In this document: one piece after another, positions 10,277-21,039 of the stretch | How the letters are laid out: every line of letters begins with the position of its first letter | Position numbering within the stretch: position 1 is the first letter of the stretch | Assembly (NCBI GenBank): GCA_963971285.1 | Contig: OZ020262.1 | Span: 7,411,036-7,475,035, forward strand | Length of the DNA: 64,000 nucleotides | Direction of reading: 5' to 3' | Origin: Astropecten irregularis | Taxonomy: Eukaryota > Echinodermata > Asteroidea > Paxillosida > Astropectinidae | Notes under the pieces: generated by a model | Told to the model about the DNA's origin: nothing | Database searches by the model: none | Seen by the model: only the letters and a program-made list of their open reading frames with translations | Made by a program: the position numbers and the translations under genes

Positions 10277-11262
10277 TAGTCTTGGTCCAAGACTGCAATG
10301 CTTGATAACGGACTCAGTCCTGCCAATGCGCCCTCTCGTGACTTCATGTAGCCCAGCTGCTCGCATTACAGTCTTGGGCATTTCCTATGAATTGTTTAAC
10401 TTTTTCTTTATTTTTCCTTCGGATTTCCGGAGGAACCAATCAGCGCCCGCAAAAATCCAGTTGAATTGGTATCTAATGAATATGGATGACCTGTAACGAA
10501 TGACCTCTGTGTATCATGCTAATGCAGTATCGTACGTGACTAGTACTGTACTATGCTTCGGTGTCGATCGTGGGATCGGGAATAGTCACGGTGTGCTGTG
10601 GTATTGTCATGGGGAATTGAAATAATGTCTGCGTTGCCTACTGCTTGCTATAGTTGTCATGATAGTATACTTACCGGGTACTATTCATCGCACAGTCGGA
10701 CATCATGCCTGATGCATGAGGGAGGGCATTGAACACTGTTACTATACACACGATCTATTTCTATATTATGGTAAATATTACAACAGAAAGCTGGTGGTCG
10801 AACATTGTGGGTGCGTAATTAACTCTAGCTTTCAACAAACGAGACACTACCGCATTGATTTGAATGTAGCCGCCATGAAGTGTCTGCGATTCAACAAGCA
10901 CGGAATCGATCATGCAGCTCAGACTGTTTTATAAACCACGCGCTGAGACAATAGATACATAAGGATTTTTTTATGATGTCTGGCCGAGACTGTCTGGACG
11001 CGGACAGTCTCGCGTTTGTTTACCGAATTTCAGCAGCTCCAACCGTGACGCTCACACGGCTCGCTTGGCATCCTATTTTGCATTTCAACGTAAATCATGA
11101 ATATTCATAATAAGGTACCTAATTGGCATACAAAGGCCACGCCTCGGTTTATAGGAAATGCCCAAGACTGTAATGCGAGCAGCTGGGCTACATGAAGTCA
11201 CGAGAGGGCGCATTGGCAGGACTGAGTCCGTTATCAAGCATTGCAGTCTTGGACCAAGACTA
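10277..11262. mobile_element. Mutator-like element with 116-base inverted ends
   Basis: The termini (10,277-10,392 and 11,147-11,262) are near-perfect inverted repeats starting TAGTCTTGGTCCAAGACT, whose outermost bases are themselves palindromic. The flanks carry the 9-base direct repeat CTGAACACC (10,268-10,276 and 11,263-11,271). Long inverted ends with 9-base duplications are typical of Mutator-like elements. The 750-base interior codes for nothing recognisable, so it is non-autonomous. Confidence 0.8.
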
Positions 11263-11565
11263 CTGAACACCTGGCGGTCTGCTTAACTCTTGCTCTTTTT
11301 TGGTTTGAAATGTCAGGAGGAATTGTTGAATAGCCTTCTCCATGATTTTATTTTTTTTTAACTCTGTCAAATTTCCTATAGTTTTCAAGTTACGGCGTAC
11401 ACAGTATACACCTTGATTAGCTTTCCTTTTTTTTTTGAATTAATTTATTTTATCTTATCTGTTTGTCTCCCCGTCGGGTTGTCTATTTGATTTTCTGTTC
11501 GTGTTTCATTCTAATGTATGTGGGGATCACAGCAATACAGTATTGAATAAAGATCAAAATAAAAG
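11263..11565 (+). repeat. SINE body and tail, resumed after insertion
   Basis: The sequence after the Mutator-like insertion begins with the duplicated CTGAACACC and continues to an A-rich tail with TGAATAAAGATCAAAATAAA at about 11,545. The tail suits a retroposed SINE, or the shared tail of its partner LINE. Joining the two parts by sense is supported only by the target duplication. Confidence 0.45.
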
Positions 11566-11944
11566 TGATATCATACGTTTTAATGGAAAACGAACACAGG
11601 GCTTGACTGAATCAAAACATATGAGTAAGTAGCAAAGGGTAGTAAAGATTACTTTACATAATTTATTTTGTCAAGTATATTCCATGGACTGCTTGAACAA
11701 TGGATAGCTTTATTAAAGTAGACATAAGTCCTCCCAGGAATGATCAATTTGTTGCATTCTCTTTTATTTCTAATAAGCAAAAGAGAGAGTGCTTGTTAGA
11801 TTATGCTTTACTGAACTTTTGAGTGTCATTTGTGTGTTTTTAAAAACATCACCAATCTCCGTCTTCTTGTGGACTCACCCTGTATGGCAGACTTTTGACT
11901 TTCTGGTATTCTCCGAAAGAGGGCGCTCGCGGTCAGATGCTCGA

Positions 11945-12750
11945 GTCGGCTAGGTACGAATAGAGTCCCTTTATACCTTTTGTATTTAAATCATTTCGGT
12001 CGAGGGAACCAAATACTTTTTATTTCGTGAACGTCAGTCTTAGTCTGGTTCCCGGACCCAAAAAGCTCCCGACTATTGTCTGTCAAATATAGTGTCAGGT
12101 ATCGGCTAAATTCACTGCATGGTCACGTGACCAAAAAAGTCAATTTCTGACTTTTTACGGATTTATCCGAAACATTACGAACTCGTTTTCGTCAGACTTC
12201 GGATAGTTACGTGGACTGTCGGCTTTTTTCGACAGGTCACGCGAGGTCATGCACAGTACAAGACAAGTCGTCTAAATATTATATGTTTCACCCGTGCTAC
12301 AGTTAGCCAAAATAGAGCATAGTTATTGTCCACATACAACAGAGCACTCTTCCTATTATGCACTTTGGGTAAATTGTTGTATGCTTTTTTCCTACTCTTT
12401 GAACTCTTATTTTGCTCAGGTAAAATTACATATACTTACAAAAGTGCAAAAAATAATGAATGCTAAAATGGAAACTCGCCAAACTCTAAAACTAGCTTCC
12501 GCGCGTGCGCAGACATGACAGCTGTGTCATGTTCTATTTTTAACCGTAGCCGATACCTGACCTAAGATTTTTAACAAGAGTCGTCAGGGATTCCTTGGTC
12601 CGGGAACCAGACTACGTCAGTCTGTTGGCCCTCGACTTGAGGGAATGATACTTTTTTTTTTTCGAGAGAACGAATAAATTGTAACCTTTTTTTTACCTCA
12701 TTACAACTTTTTTGCCCGTCCCCTTAGGAGCTTCGTACATTTTCATAGCT
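11945..12750. repeat. Dispersed repeat R1, copy 2 (inverted, interrupted)
   Basis: Pieces matching 7,848-7,995 in reverse order flank the insertion at 12,041-12,614: TCGAGGGAACC near 12,000 on the left, and CGTCAGTCTGTTGG, CGAGAGAACGAA and TTTGCCCGTCCCCTTAGGAG on the right. The R1 copy is older than the element inside it. Confidence 0.5.
12041..12614. mobile_element. Mutator-like MITE with 9-base duplication
   Basis: A 574-base element begins TAGTCTGGTTCCCGGACC and ends with the matching inverted sequence. A second inverted block, GTCAGGTATCGGCTA, lies further in on both sides. It is flanked by CGTCAGTCT (12,032-12,040 and 12,615-12,623). The TAGTCT start resembles the larger element at 10,277, so both may use the same transposase. 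The interior is non-coding. Confidence 0.75.
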
Positions 12751-12998
12751 GTCATAGCCGGCCAAATACATGTAAATTACATGGTTTTATAAGGGACCAT
12801 TGATGTTGTTGTTGCTGTTGAAAGTTCCTTTTTATTTGCCTGTTAATATAAAGGGTGTACACAGTCAAAACGAAACTTCCGTTGATTTTGACGCCTTACC
12901 CCTTTAAATATAATCGGTTTGGGGTGATATGAGTAGTCTGAGTATTTAGAACACATCTGAAGCTGCAGTTTGATACCATACTTGATGCCAAGGACTCA

Positions 12999-13480
12999 GG
13001 GTGCACCCAAGTAAATAGGGTCAAAATCCGTCCGCCGAGCTCATTAATAAAAGTTAAGCACTCAATATATTTTAAATAAGAGAGTTGTGAGAGCTATGAA
13101 AATGAAGGATTGAAGAAATATGGCACTGGACCTCCTGCCTGGACTGTGGGCTTCCATTTGTGACCATTTTTGATGCAATTGGGTGAGAAAGTGGGTCTAT
13201 TTCAGCCGCTTTGCAGAGGGATTTTTTTTTTTTAAATTGCTTCTTTGATTGGAGTGATCCATACCTTGTTTTAGGGGTGGTCAGCTGAGAATGAGTATAT
13301 CTCAAAAATTCAATGGTCACCCTACCATAAAATGAAAAGAAAATGAAAGGTGACATGTTCCTCATCATTTTTCTGTGTAACTTGAACAGCTGTGAGAGTT
13401 CTGTATATTTTTAAATGATTTTTGAAGTTCGAGGATTTATCACTGTTGTCTATGGGAGTTTATTTACTTGGGTGCACCCC
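12999..13480. repeat. MITE family G, copy 2
   Basis: Close to the copy at 2,118-2,597 but in the opposite orientation, with GGGTGCACCCAAGTAAATA ends and TCA on both sides (12,996-12,998 and 13,481-13,483). Frames inside it are shared by the other copies and are not genes. Confidence 0.75.
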
Positions 13481-13502
13481 TCAACAGTGTTTTATACACA
13501 CG

Positions 13503-13998
13503 CCATTGTTTGTCAAAAGGTACAAAACTATAAGTTGCACTTTTAGGTATACACTGTGTAGCCGTGCGTAAACCCATTGTCGACCCAAACAATAATCGCC
13601 CCCGTGCAATGTATAGACCTTTCTTTTGTAACGTCACAGACCGAGTTTTTGCCAACCACCATGGCGGAAACTATGGCGAACCATCAAAGCTAGGCATAAA
13701 AAAATTCCACATATTTTACCCATTTTGTACACAACGTTTCATAAACATTAAAATATATTGCTGAATGTAATGAAAACAACACAAGCAATTATGGTAGGCC
13801 TATGTATTGTGTGCAGCTGCTATGGACAGTTTTCAAAAATGTTGAATGTGGTCACGCCGTCTTTCGAGAAGACGAAATGATTTGCAACATTTGGCCGCCC
13901 ATGCCAACCAGCAGCCAATGTTTATAAACAAAAGAAAGGTCTATACCACAAAGTGCAACTTTTGGTTTTGTACCTTTTTTAATTTGACAAACAATGGT
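13503..13998. repeat. Long-inverted-end MITE (CCATTGTTTGTCAAA)
   Basis: About 45 bases at each end are inverted: CCATTGTTTGTCAAA, GGTACAAAAC and AAGTTGCACTTT on the left, mirrored at 13,952-13,998. An inner pair (TATAGACCTTTCTTTTG against CAAAAGAAAGGTCTATA) deepens the fold. Still further out, AATCGGTTTGGGGT (12,911) mirrors ACCCCAAACCGATT (14,024), hinting at a larger disrupted element. Confidence 0.6.
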
Positions 13999-14041
13999 GT
14001 GTGTACTGAACAGTTTTGAGTCTACCCCAAACCGATTAGAG

Positions 14042-14076
14042 CATGGAGGAAGGAAGAGTCTCTTCCTTCCTCCATG
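14042..14076. repeat. Perfect 16-base-arm hairpin
   Basis: CATGGAGGAAGGAAGA, a three-base loop GTC, then the exact reverse complement. It is bracketed by the direct repeat GATTAGAG on each side. No poly-T tail follows, and this is eukaryotic DNA, so it is not a terminator. Confidence 0.8.
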
Positions 14077-14279
14077 ATTAGAGTAAATGGGGTGGGGCGT
14101 CACAATCAACAGTTGTTTCTTTTTTGTGCACCCCTTATTTTACCCAACCCTTCAACATTTTATAAAATATTGCAAAATTCATGCCAATTCATTTCAATGT
14201 CAGTGGTGATAATAATTTTTCATGTTAATAAAGGAAACGTTCTTGGACACATGTATAAATACTTATTATTGTAAATTTG

Positions 14280-14395
14280 TTCTTCTCTGTAGGAGAGGTT
14301 CGATGGATACGAGGAATTGGGTGACCGTGTCGGGGCTGTTGGGACCCACGGCCTTTGGCGGGCCGGGGCCGGGATGGGGGTAATACAGTGTTAAC
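14280..14395. repeat. GC-rich dispersed repeat R2, copy 2
   Basis: Near-identical to 8,380-8,490, with the same GGCCTTTGGCGGGCCGGGG core. Both copies end at a TAATA(T/C)AGTGT segment. Confidence 0.55.
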
Positions 14396-14703
14396 AACAA
14401 TACAGTCGTAAATCAACAGACTGACAGGGAGACGTATAAGCAATTTTCGTATCAACTGAGTTGTGGTTATTGTAACTTGTGCTTTATGGGTTTCTGCCTC
14501 CTCTTCCTATTCTAATCGTTTACTTTTCATTTGGTTAATTTACTGAATTTATGAAGAGGAAAATAAATGTTATGAATTGAAATGTATGTACTGCGGCGCT
14601 ATCAGTACCATGATCTCCGCAGAAATAGCACCGTTAACGACTCGGTTTCTTCATTTATCAGCTCAATTACGAACAAAATGCAATTCCTATCACATCTTTT
14701 GCT

Positions 14704-15643
14704 TGGTCAGCACAGAAAGGACCTCCATTTCCCTAGAAAGCAACGGATTTCTTTCAGTAATAGGAAGGTGATAACTATGGTTCATGAGTTGGACTTTGTG
14801 TCTATGGACACCGACTGAGTGTTTGGTATACATGTTCATGTACATTGTGTTTGTAAATGATTATGTTTGAAATCTTTCATTGGTAATTTTGCAAAGTCGG
14901 AGATCGTGGGAAATCCAGCCAAGGGGATGGTGGCTGGGCGGAGCCGACCGGGTGCATGGAATGCATTGTGGGTATAACACTCTGCACAGCCGTGGCGAGC
15001 CGGTGCGGGTCGGTGCGCGGGTAGGTCGGTTCAGGTGAACGAACAAAATACTATTCCTATCACATCTAAATCATGCGTAAAGTTCCCTGTCAGTAAATTC
15101 TGCCAAGGGATCGCACCTTTCATGATCTATTCTCTTCCTACGAAGAATTATTTCGTTAAAATTTATGCGGTGTGCGGCACGTAAAAAAGCGGCCATGACA
15201 CCCTAGTGCCCCACTTAAGTCAGGTCGGACCAGTCTTAAATTTAAGACTCGAAAGTAATCGGGGCACTTATCGAAAGTGAGAGTCCTCTAAGTTGGGTAT
15301 TAAGTGGGGTGCTTATAATTTTGAAAATTAAGCTTTATGAATACGGGCCCTGCACCCCCTGTTCGGGTGAACGGTCCGGCACAATTGCGATATTTTGATT
15401 GTGACAACATCACGCCCGACCAGGCCTCCGAGGTCAAGCGCATTCCAGCCACTGATCTTGTATAGATCAGTGATTCCACCACATGCATGGAGTTGCCATT
15501 ACTATAAGCTATTAAGCTTCAACCCTCCAGTTCGCTGTGGATCAGGATGCATAACTATAATGGGAGGTCAGGTCCGATTCATTGATCTCGGGCGTTCCAA
15601 TGAAAAATTACAGCTATTGATAAAGTCATGGTCCTATAAGTAA
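14704..15643. repeat. Dispersed repeat R3, copy 1 (interrupted)
   Basis: Bases 14,704-15,015 match 18,264-18,575 closely. The match resumes at 15,405-15,643 against about 18,637-18,850, both ending near TTGATCTCGGGCGTTCCA. The intervening 15,020-15,395 is extra in this copy and holds an inverted pair, GTGCCCC...GGGGCAC, so it may be an inserted element. ORFs here are shared by both copies and show no protein family. Confidence 0.55.
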
Positions 15644-16760
15644 ACTGTACATGTGTGGTTAGTGGTTTTTGCCTAATTCTATAAGCACAGAGTTAAGTGT
15701 TTACTGTGTTGGGGACGGTAGTTTTGTTTCGTTGAACTTTACACTCTGACCAGTGAATCCTTCAGTAAAGACGTCGTTGCAGTTGCATGCAAAGTTGCTA
15801 GGAGCACCAGTGGTTCGTCACCGGAAGTTTGCCCGCCGACGAGCGAAGCAGAGACTTCTTGGGAGCGACGGACTTTACGGCACTGTCTTGCTCGTGACTT
15901 GGGCGACTGTGTTACGGGATACCGGTCGTGAGAACACGACGACGGTACGACCACGGAACTTGTGCTGACGCGCCGATGAGTTCCAGCCACCGCCCCTAAT
16001 TCATCCGGCACCTTCACTTTCGCTTGTGCCTCCCTCCCGGACGCTGAAGCGACCATCCGGCTGAACCGTCTTCCGGGGACAAGCGTCGACGGCTGAAACT
16101 TTCACAAGAGACTAAGGTAGTTCGAATTTATTGGCTGCTCGCCCACTAAATACTGTAACTTTTCGTACCCCTTTGGTTTTTGAGTGACTGTACTTTTGAG
16201 ATATTCCTTTAAAGGTAATATCATACTTTGGTAAGAAACCAAAACAGAAATGTTCACAGATTTACGTATACATTTCAGGGTATAAAGATGGTGGTGATAG
16301 AAACATACCGTTAAAATGTTTCCACCTGAAATGGTGTATTTATCCAGAAATTAGTAAAACAACGACCGAAAATCTTTTTGATCTTTTAAAAGATCAAAAA
16401 TAAAAGAGAAAAGACTTAAGAAATACTGTGGCTGTTTTTCACTGTTTTCTCAAAAAGTGGGCATCGTATGGGACTGAAATTTTCACAGATGACTGTTATT
16501 GTATTTGTCTTGATATTTATGCCCAATAATCTGTATTATTAATCTGTAGTATGATATTACCTTTAATAATATGAAACACTATTTATTTGAACGTGTTCTT
16601 GCTTGTGAATTGTGCTTACGTTTGACTCTTGTTGCCCCCCTTATTTCCGAGGGCGTGGGTTTACTTTAACCATTAGCGATTTGGGGAATTGAGGCACAAC
16701 AAATTGGGGCTTGTCCGGGAGACCGAAACTGAAACAAAACCTTAAAAACAGAGGTTAAAA
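15643..16760 (+). mobile_element. Possible LTR retroelement fossil (LTR and primer site)
   Basis: A candidate LTR ends near 16,700 in ACAACA and is followed by TTGGGGCTTGTCCGGGA. That sequence resembles the tRNA-Pro-type primer binding sites used by retroviruses and some Gypsy-like elements. Part of the region (15,643-15,720) recurs at 17,583-17,650. No gag or pol frame is recognisable beside it, and several repeats have inserted, so it is at most a broken, old remnant. The call is tentative. Confidence 0.3.
16213..16562. repeat. TTAA MITE family T, full copy
   Basis: A 350-base element with AGGTAATATCATACTTTGGT on the left and the matching inverted AGGTAATATCATAC on the right, flanked by TTAA (16,209-16,212 and 16,563-16,566). 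The interior motifs CGACCGAAAATC, TTTTTCACTGTTTTCTC and ATTTTCACAGATGACTG recur in at least eight other places in the window. The class is piggyBac/Kolobok-like by target site. Confidence 0.75.
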
Positions 16761-17046
16761 AATTGAACGTTCTGTTTTGGAATAAGGTCTGAACAACAAG
16801 TCAAACGATGTTTTTGTTGACGTTGTTGTGTTCCTGTGAATCCCAACTGTACTTGATTTTGTAGCAATCTGGATACTCCTTTTGATGTTAAGGAATTCGT
16901 AAGTAGGCCAGACTTATCACCACCACCTCCTTTCACCACTTAGAACAGTTAAGGAAAGTGGACTTAAAGACATAGTAAAACGAATAGAGAAATATCAATT
17001 TTTCCTCATGAATGACTAGTTTTCCTATACATGTACTTACATTTTG

Positions 17047-17985
17047 TACTGAAATTTTCACAGATTACTTTTATTGTATCTTCCTTGATATTTTTACCCA
17101 TGAATCTGTATTTCTTTTTCTTTTACTGTGACTGTTTTTCACTGTTTTCTGAAAACGTGAGCACCGTACGGGACTGAAATTTTCACAGATGACTGTTACT
17201 GTATCTGTCTTGATAAATATGCCCATGGATCTGTATTCTGTTGATAAAAACCTAATGTATGATATTACCTTTAATGCTCATGTTCTTGTGCTGGAGGCCC
17301 ATCGGCATTAAGTTGGAAAAATTAAAAGGCAGACTGGTCACACTTTTGTTGAGTTTACCTGAGAAAAAGAACTAGAACTAGATAGGTGGTATAGGTCCCT
17401 GGAAATTGAGAAGAGCTACGAAAATCTTAGGCAGGTGATACTCCTAGAAGAATTTAAGAATAGACTCCCCCTGAAGATTTTGTTTTTTATGAAAGATAGA
17501 CTGAAAAGAAAGTAAAAAGCAGATTTCCAAAAGATAATAATCAATCAGCTTTTCTTCCTTGGGGTGGTGTTATGGTGCTAAAATTGTACATGTGTGGATA
17601 GTGGTTTTTGACTATACTAAGCACAGAGTAAAGTGTCTACTGTTGTACCCAATCGATCGTTGTACACAATTTCCCCCAAAGGCTTAAAGGTTGTATCATA
17701 TACTTTGGTAAGAGACCAAAACAGAAATGTTCACAGATTTACGTATAACTTACAGGATATGGTGGTGGTGTTAGAAACATACAGTTAAAATGTTTCCACC
17801 TGAAATGGTGTATTTATCCAGATATTAGTAAAACAACGACCGAAAATCTTTTTGATCTTTTAAAGATCAAAAATAAACGAGAAAAGACTGTGGCCGTTTT
17901 TCGCTGTTTTCTCAAAAAGTTTGCAACGTATGGGACTGCCCACGAATCTGTACTTCTTTGACAAAAACCAAAGTACTCCCTTTAA
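17047..17985. repeat. TTAA MITE family T, two partial copies
   Basis: Bases 17,047-17,275 hold the right half, with its end-proximal segment partly doubled and a TATGATATTACCT end before TTAA. Bases 17,684-17,985 are a shortened copy starting TTAAAGGTTGTATCATA. Between them (17,276-17,683) nothing is recognised except a block shared with 15,643-15,720. Confidence 0.6.
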
Positions 17986-18850
17986 GGTTAAAGTTAACCC
18001 ACGCCCTCGAAAATAAGTAGACAACACGAGTCAAACGTAAGCACATTTCACAAGCAAGAATACGTCTCGGAAAAAGTGTTTCGATTTTGTTGTCATTGCT
18101 TTAATATTGTTGTGCACTATTATTTGTCGTAAACACAACCGGCGTAATAAGCGCATGGAAATGCCTCGTATAATTATACTGTGCAGTGTCCGGTTGTGGT
18201 GGCAAGGGAGAGCATGACTTCATCAGTCGCGATTCTGGAGCTCCCGTAGCTGGGTGTACTGTTTGTTTGGTCAGCACAGAAAGGACCTTTATTTCCCTAG
18301 AAAGCAATGAATTTCCTTCAGAAAATAATAAGGAAGGTGATCATAATTGTTCATGAGTTGGACTTTGTGTCCATGGACACCGACTGAGTGTTTGGTAAAC
18401 ATGTACATGTACATTGTGTTTGTAAAAGATTTTGTTGGAAATCTTTCATTGGCAATTTTGCAAAGTCGGAGATCGTGGGAAATCCAGTCAAGGGGATGGC
18501 GGATGGGCGGAGCCGACCGGGTACATGGAATGCATTGTGGGTATGACACCCTGCACAACCGTGGCGCGCCGGTACGGTAGAACGGCCTTCGGCATTTGTA
18601 CATGTATTGTGACAACGTACGTGCGTCATAATGGTTCACTTCACGCCCGACCAGGCTTCCTAGTCCTAGGGTCGGATGCATTCCACCACTTAATGGAGTG
18701 GCCATTGTGTCAGCTTAATACACAATCAATCCACCATAGTTCGCATAGTATGTATATTATTATAGGATGATATTATGGAGGTCAGTTCCGATTTTCATTG
18801 ATCTCGGGCGTTCCAGAGGAAAATGGCAGTTACTGATAATAACAATTTGT
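17986..18850. repeat. Mixed repeat block incl. R3 copy 2
   Basis: Bases 17,988-18,080 are an inverted copy of 16,575-16,690 (CCCACGCCCTCG against CGAGGGCGTGGG). Bases 18,118-18,235 recur at 20,770-20,870 (ACACAACCGGCGTAATAAGC). Bases 18,264-18,850 are copy 2 of R3. Frames such as 18,289-18,705 lie in repeat DNA. Confidence 0.55.
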
Positions 18851-19097
18851 TAATAAGTTATAGAGAAACCCGGCTCAGAAGATAATTTTATATATGAAGT
18901 GGTGATGTACGAATAAAGTAAATTATCTTAGGCTCATTAATAAGGCATACGTGGTAGCCTTCTGGCCATTTCTATTTACATCTAGTATCTTTAGGTCGGA
19001 TATGTACCAGAGCAGAGAAAGCCTTTCTTCCTCTTGCGTCAGTCTAACCATTTTTATTTTTAGTGATTTCGTAGGCATATTTCAAACGTTCACATTA

Positions 19098-19468
19098 GGG
19101 CGCCCTTTTTTATAACTTTGGTTCTCATTTCTTGTTCACCTTGAGGGAGGGTCGGTCGGTCGAAAAAAAAGAAGAAAAGTTTGGTGGAAAAAAACCTGTC
19201 TGAATACACAAAATTGTGTTATTTCAGTGATAAAAAGTATAAAAATTTGAGGTCTATTGGGAAAAAAAGAAGAAAAGAATTCGCAGAATTTTTGGAGAAA
19301 AATTTTGTCTCCAGAAATTCTGGGAATTCTTTTTTTTTTTCACATTTGTTTTATATAATGTCATTTTGACACGGTCGGCGGCATAAAAAAAGTTGTTTTT
19401 TTCCTCGGTCGGAGCCCAAAATATGGGTCGGTAGGAAATGAGAACCACAGAATTAAAAAGGGGCGCCC
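19098..19468. repeat. MITE with GGGCGCCC ends
   Basis: Inverted ends start GGGCGCCC and share TTCTCATTTC further in. TTA flanks both sides (19,095-19,097 and 19,469-19,471). The interior has GGTCGGTCGGTCGA as in the element at 1,691-2,026, so the two may be related. Bases 18,851-19,094 hold nothing recognised. Confidence 0.7.
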
Positions 19469-19594
19469 TTATGGGTGGTTGGTGTGTATCCATTATTATC
19501 GGTGGATGCATGCACATGTTCACATTATTTCGGGTTTTATGCAGTTCGCGCTTACTGCCTGGTATTTGCCGATTGCCTTATGATCCCTTTTTAG

Positions 19595-19819
19595 GAGGAC
19601 ACTGTGGCCTATGATGATGTTGGCGAGCCGGTCTATGCTCCATGGAAAGGCATCTCACCGATAAAAAAGTTGATGTTTTCGTCTTTGTATCATTTTTATG
19701 AGGTGGTGGACAAGTTAATGTGCAGTTTACCTGAAGTAGCCTCTTTGATGCTCCTTAGAATAAGCTCTGCAAACTCTGAATCTAAAAGCAAATCAGAAAA
19801 ATATTTTGTCTCTCTCTGA
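19595..19819 (+). other. Candidate exon of unknown gene
   Basis: A frame opens right after a TTTTTAG acceptor-like site and reads EDTVAYDDVGEPVYAPW and on to a stop at 19,819 (74 residues). The first 20 residues look protein-like, with a D/E/P/Y mix and no repeat match elsewhere in the window. The rest is less convincing. If real, it would be a terminal exon. I recognise no family, and no upstream exon is visible. Bases 19,820-20,283 hold nothing else. Confidence 0.2.
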
Positions 19820-20283
19820 CATATAGTTATGTTACTTCAGATTAAAACAAGTACATTTGTACATTGTTAGTAACATATACTACTAGGCCCTATTATTTTA
19901 CTGAAATGTTTTCATGGGAATACCACCTACCACCTTTCACTTTGCACGTGTCTTTTCCACAATCTGGAAGTTTGCGGTTTGCATTTCTCATATCCTTTAA
20001 ACTTCTCCTACAGATTTTTTCTTTTTATCTTTTCAATAGAGAATACATTTCTCATATGTTTCTTCAACATAATTCTGCATACATAATTATGTTAATTCAT
20101 ATTACCATGTTCTTACCTTCTTCAGTCAACCTTCTTGTATTCGGGGCTTCCAACGAGACAATGTAACTTTTCCTTTGAATCATGTTTATCTTGAATTATA
20201 ACTGGCTGCCATTAGCTGTTAAATATTCTTAATGAATTAAGCACGTGACAGCTCATTTGAATATTTAATTAGTAAATTTTGTT

Positions 20284-20750
20284 CGCAGCATATCTCGAGA
20301 ACGACACATGCTATGGCAATAATTTTTTTGCAAAAGCTTTGTTACATCATGTAGTTGTTCATGCTGCTACGAAAATGACCATGACGTCATCATGACGTCA
20401 TTAAAAAGGCAGATTTTTTGTTTGTAGCAGATATCTCAAGAACGACACATGCTATGGCAATGATTCTTTTTGCAAAAGCTTTGTTACATCATGTAGTTGT
20501 TCATGCTGCTACGAAAATGAACAAGACGTCATCATGACGTCATCAAAAGGCTGATTTCTTGTTTGCAGCATATCTCGTGAACGACAAATGCTATGGTAAT
20601 GAGTCTTTTTGCAAAAGCTGTGCATGTTAGCTAGATCCAAAGTTGCTTTTAAAATGAGCGTGGTGTCATCATGACGTCATCAGGGCTTATAAAGCAGATT
20701 AAATAAGTCGGAACAGCTCCGTGTTCGTTCACGAACACTGAAATGTCTAG
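20284..20750 (+). mobile_element. Helitron-like non-autonomous element (family C), 3' part
   Basis: Three tandem units of about 145 bases, each with GCATATCTCGAGAACGAC, a GCAAAAGCTTTGTTACATC-like block and ATGACGTCATCATGACGTCA, lead to a 3' terminus. The terminus is a hairpin, GTGTTCGT-TC-ACGAACAC (20,721-20,738), eight bases, then CTAG (20,747-20,750) before a T. Hairpin plus CTRR before T is the Helitron 3' signature. The 5' end is not defined. Related elements lie inverted at 48,603-50,505. Confidence 0.6.
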
Positions 20751-21039
20751 TGTTGCCATTGCTTTTGTTCAATTATTCGTTGTAAACACAACCGGCGTAA
20801 TAAGCGCACGAAAATGCCTGCACGGTACATACTGGTTGTGGTGGCAAGGGAGGGCATGACTTCATCACTCGATACAGCTCATGAGCGAAATATCTTATTT
20901 TTTGCTCGCGAAAATGAATATTTTCCAGAGCAAATTTGCGTGAATTTAAAAGTAAGATTGTAATACTGTCTATGTTGGCGGAGCATAAAACGTTGCATCT
21001 GTATCGGTCAAAGCAATGATCGATGCGTCGATATACAAA

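Noticed and set aside
20284-20700. CRISPR-like direct repeats
   Set aside because: Units are about 145 bases without unique spacers, in a eukaryotic genome, inside a Helitron-like element.
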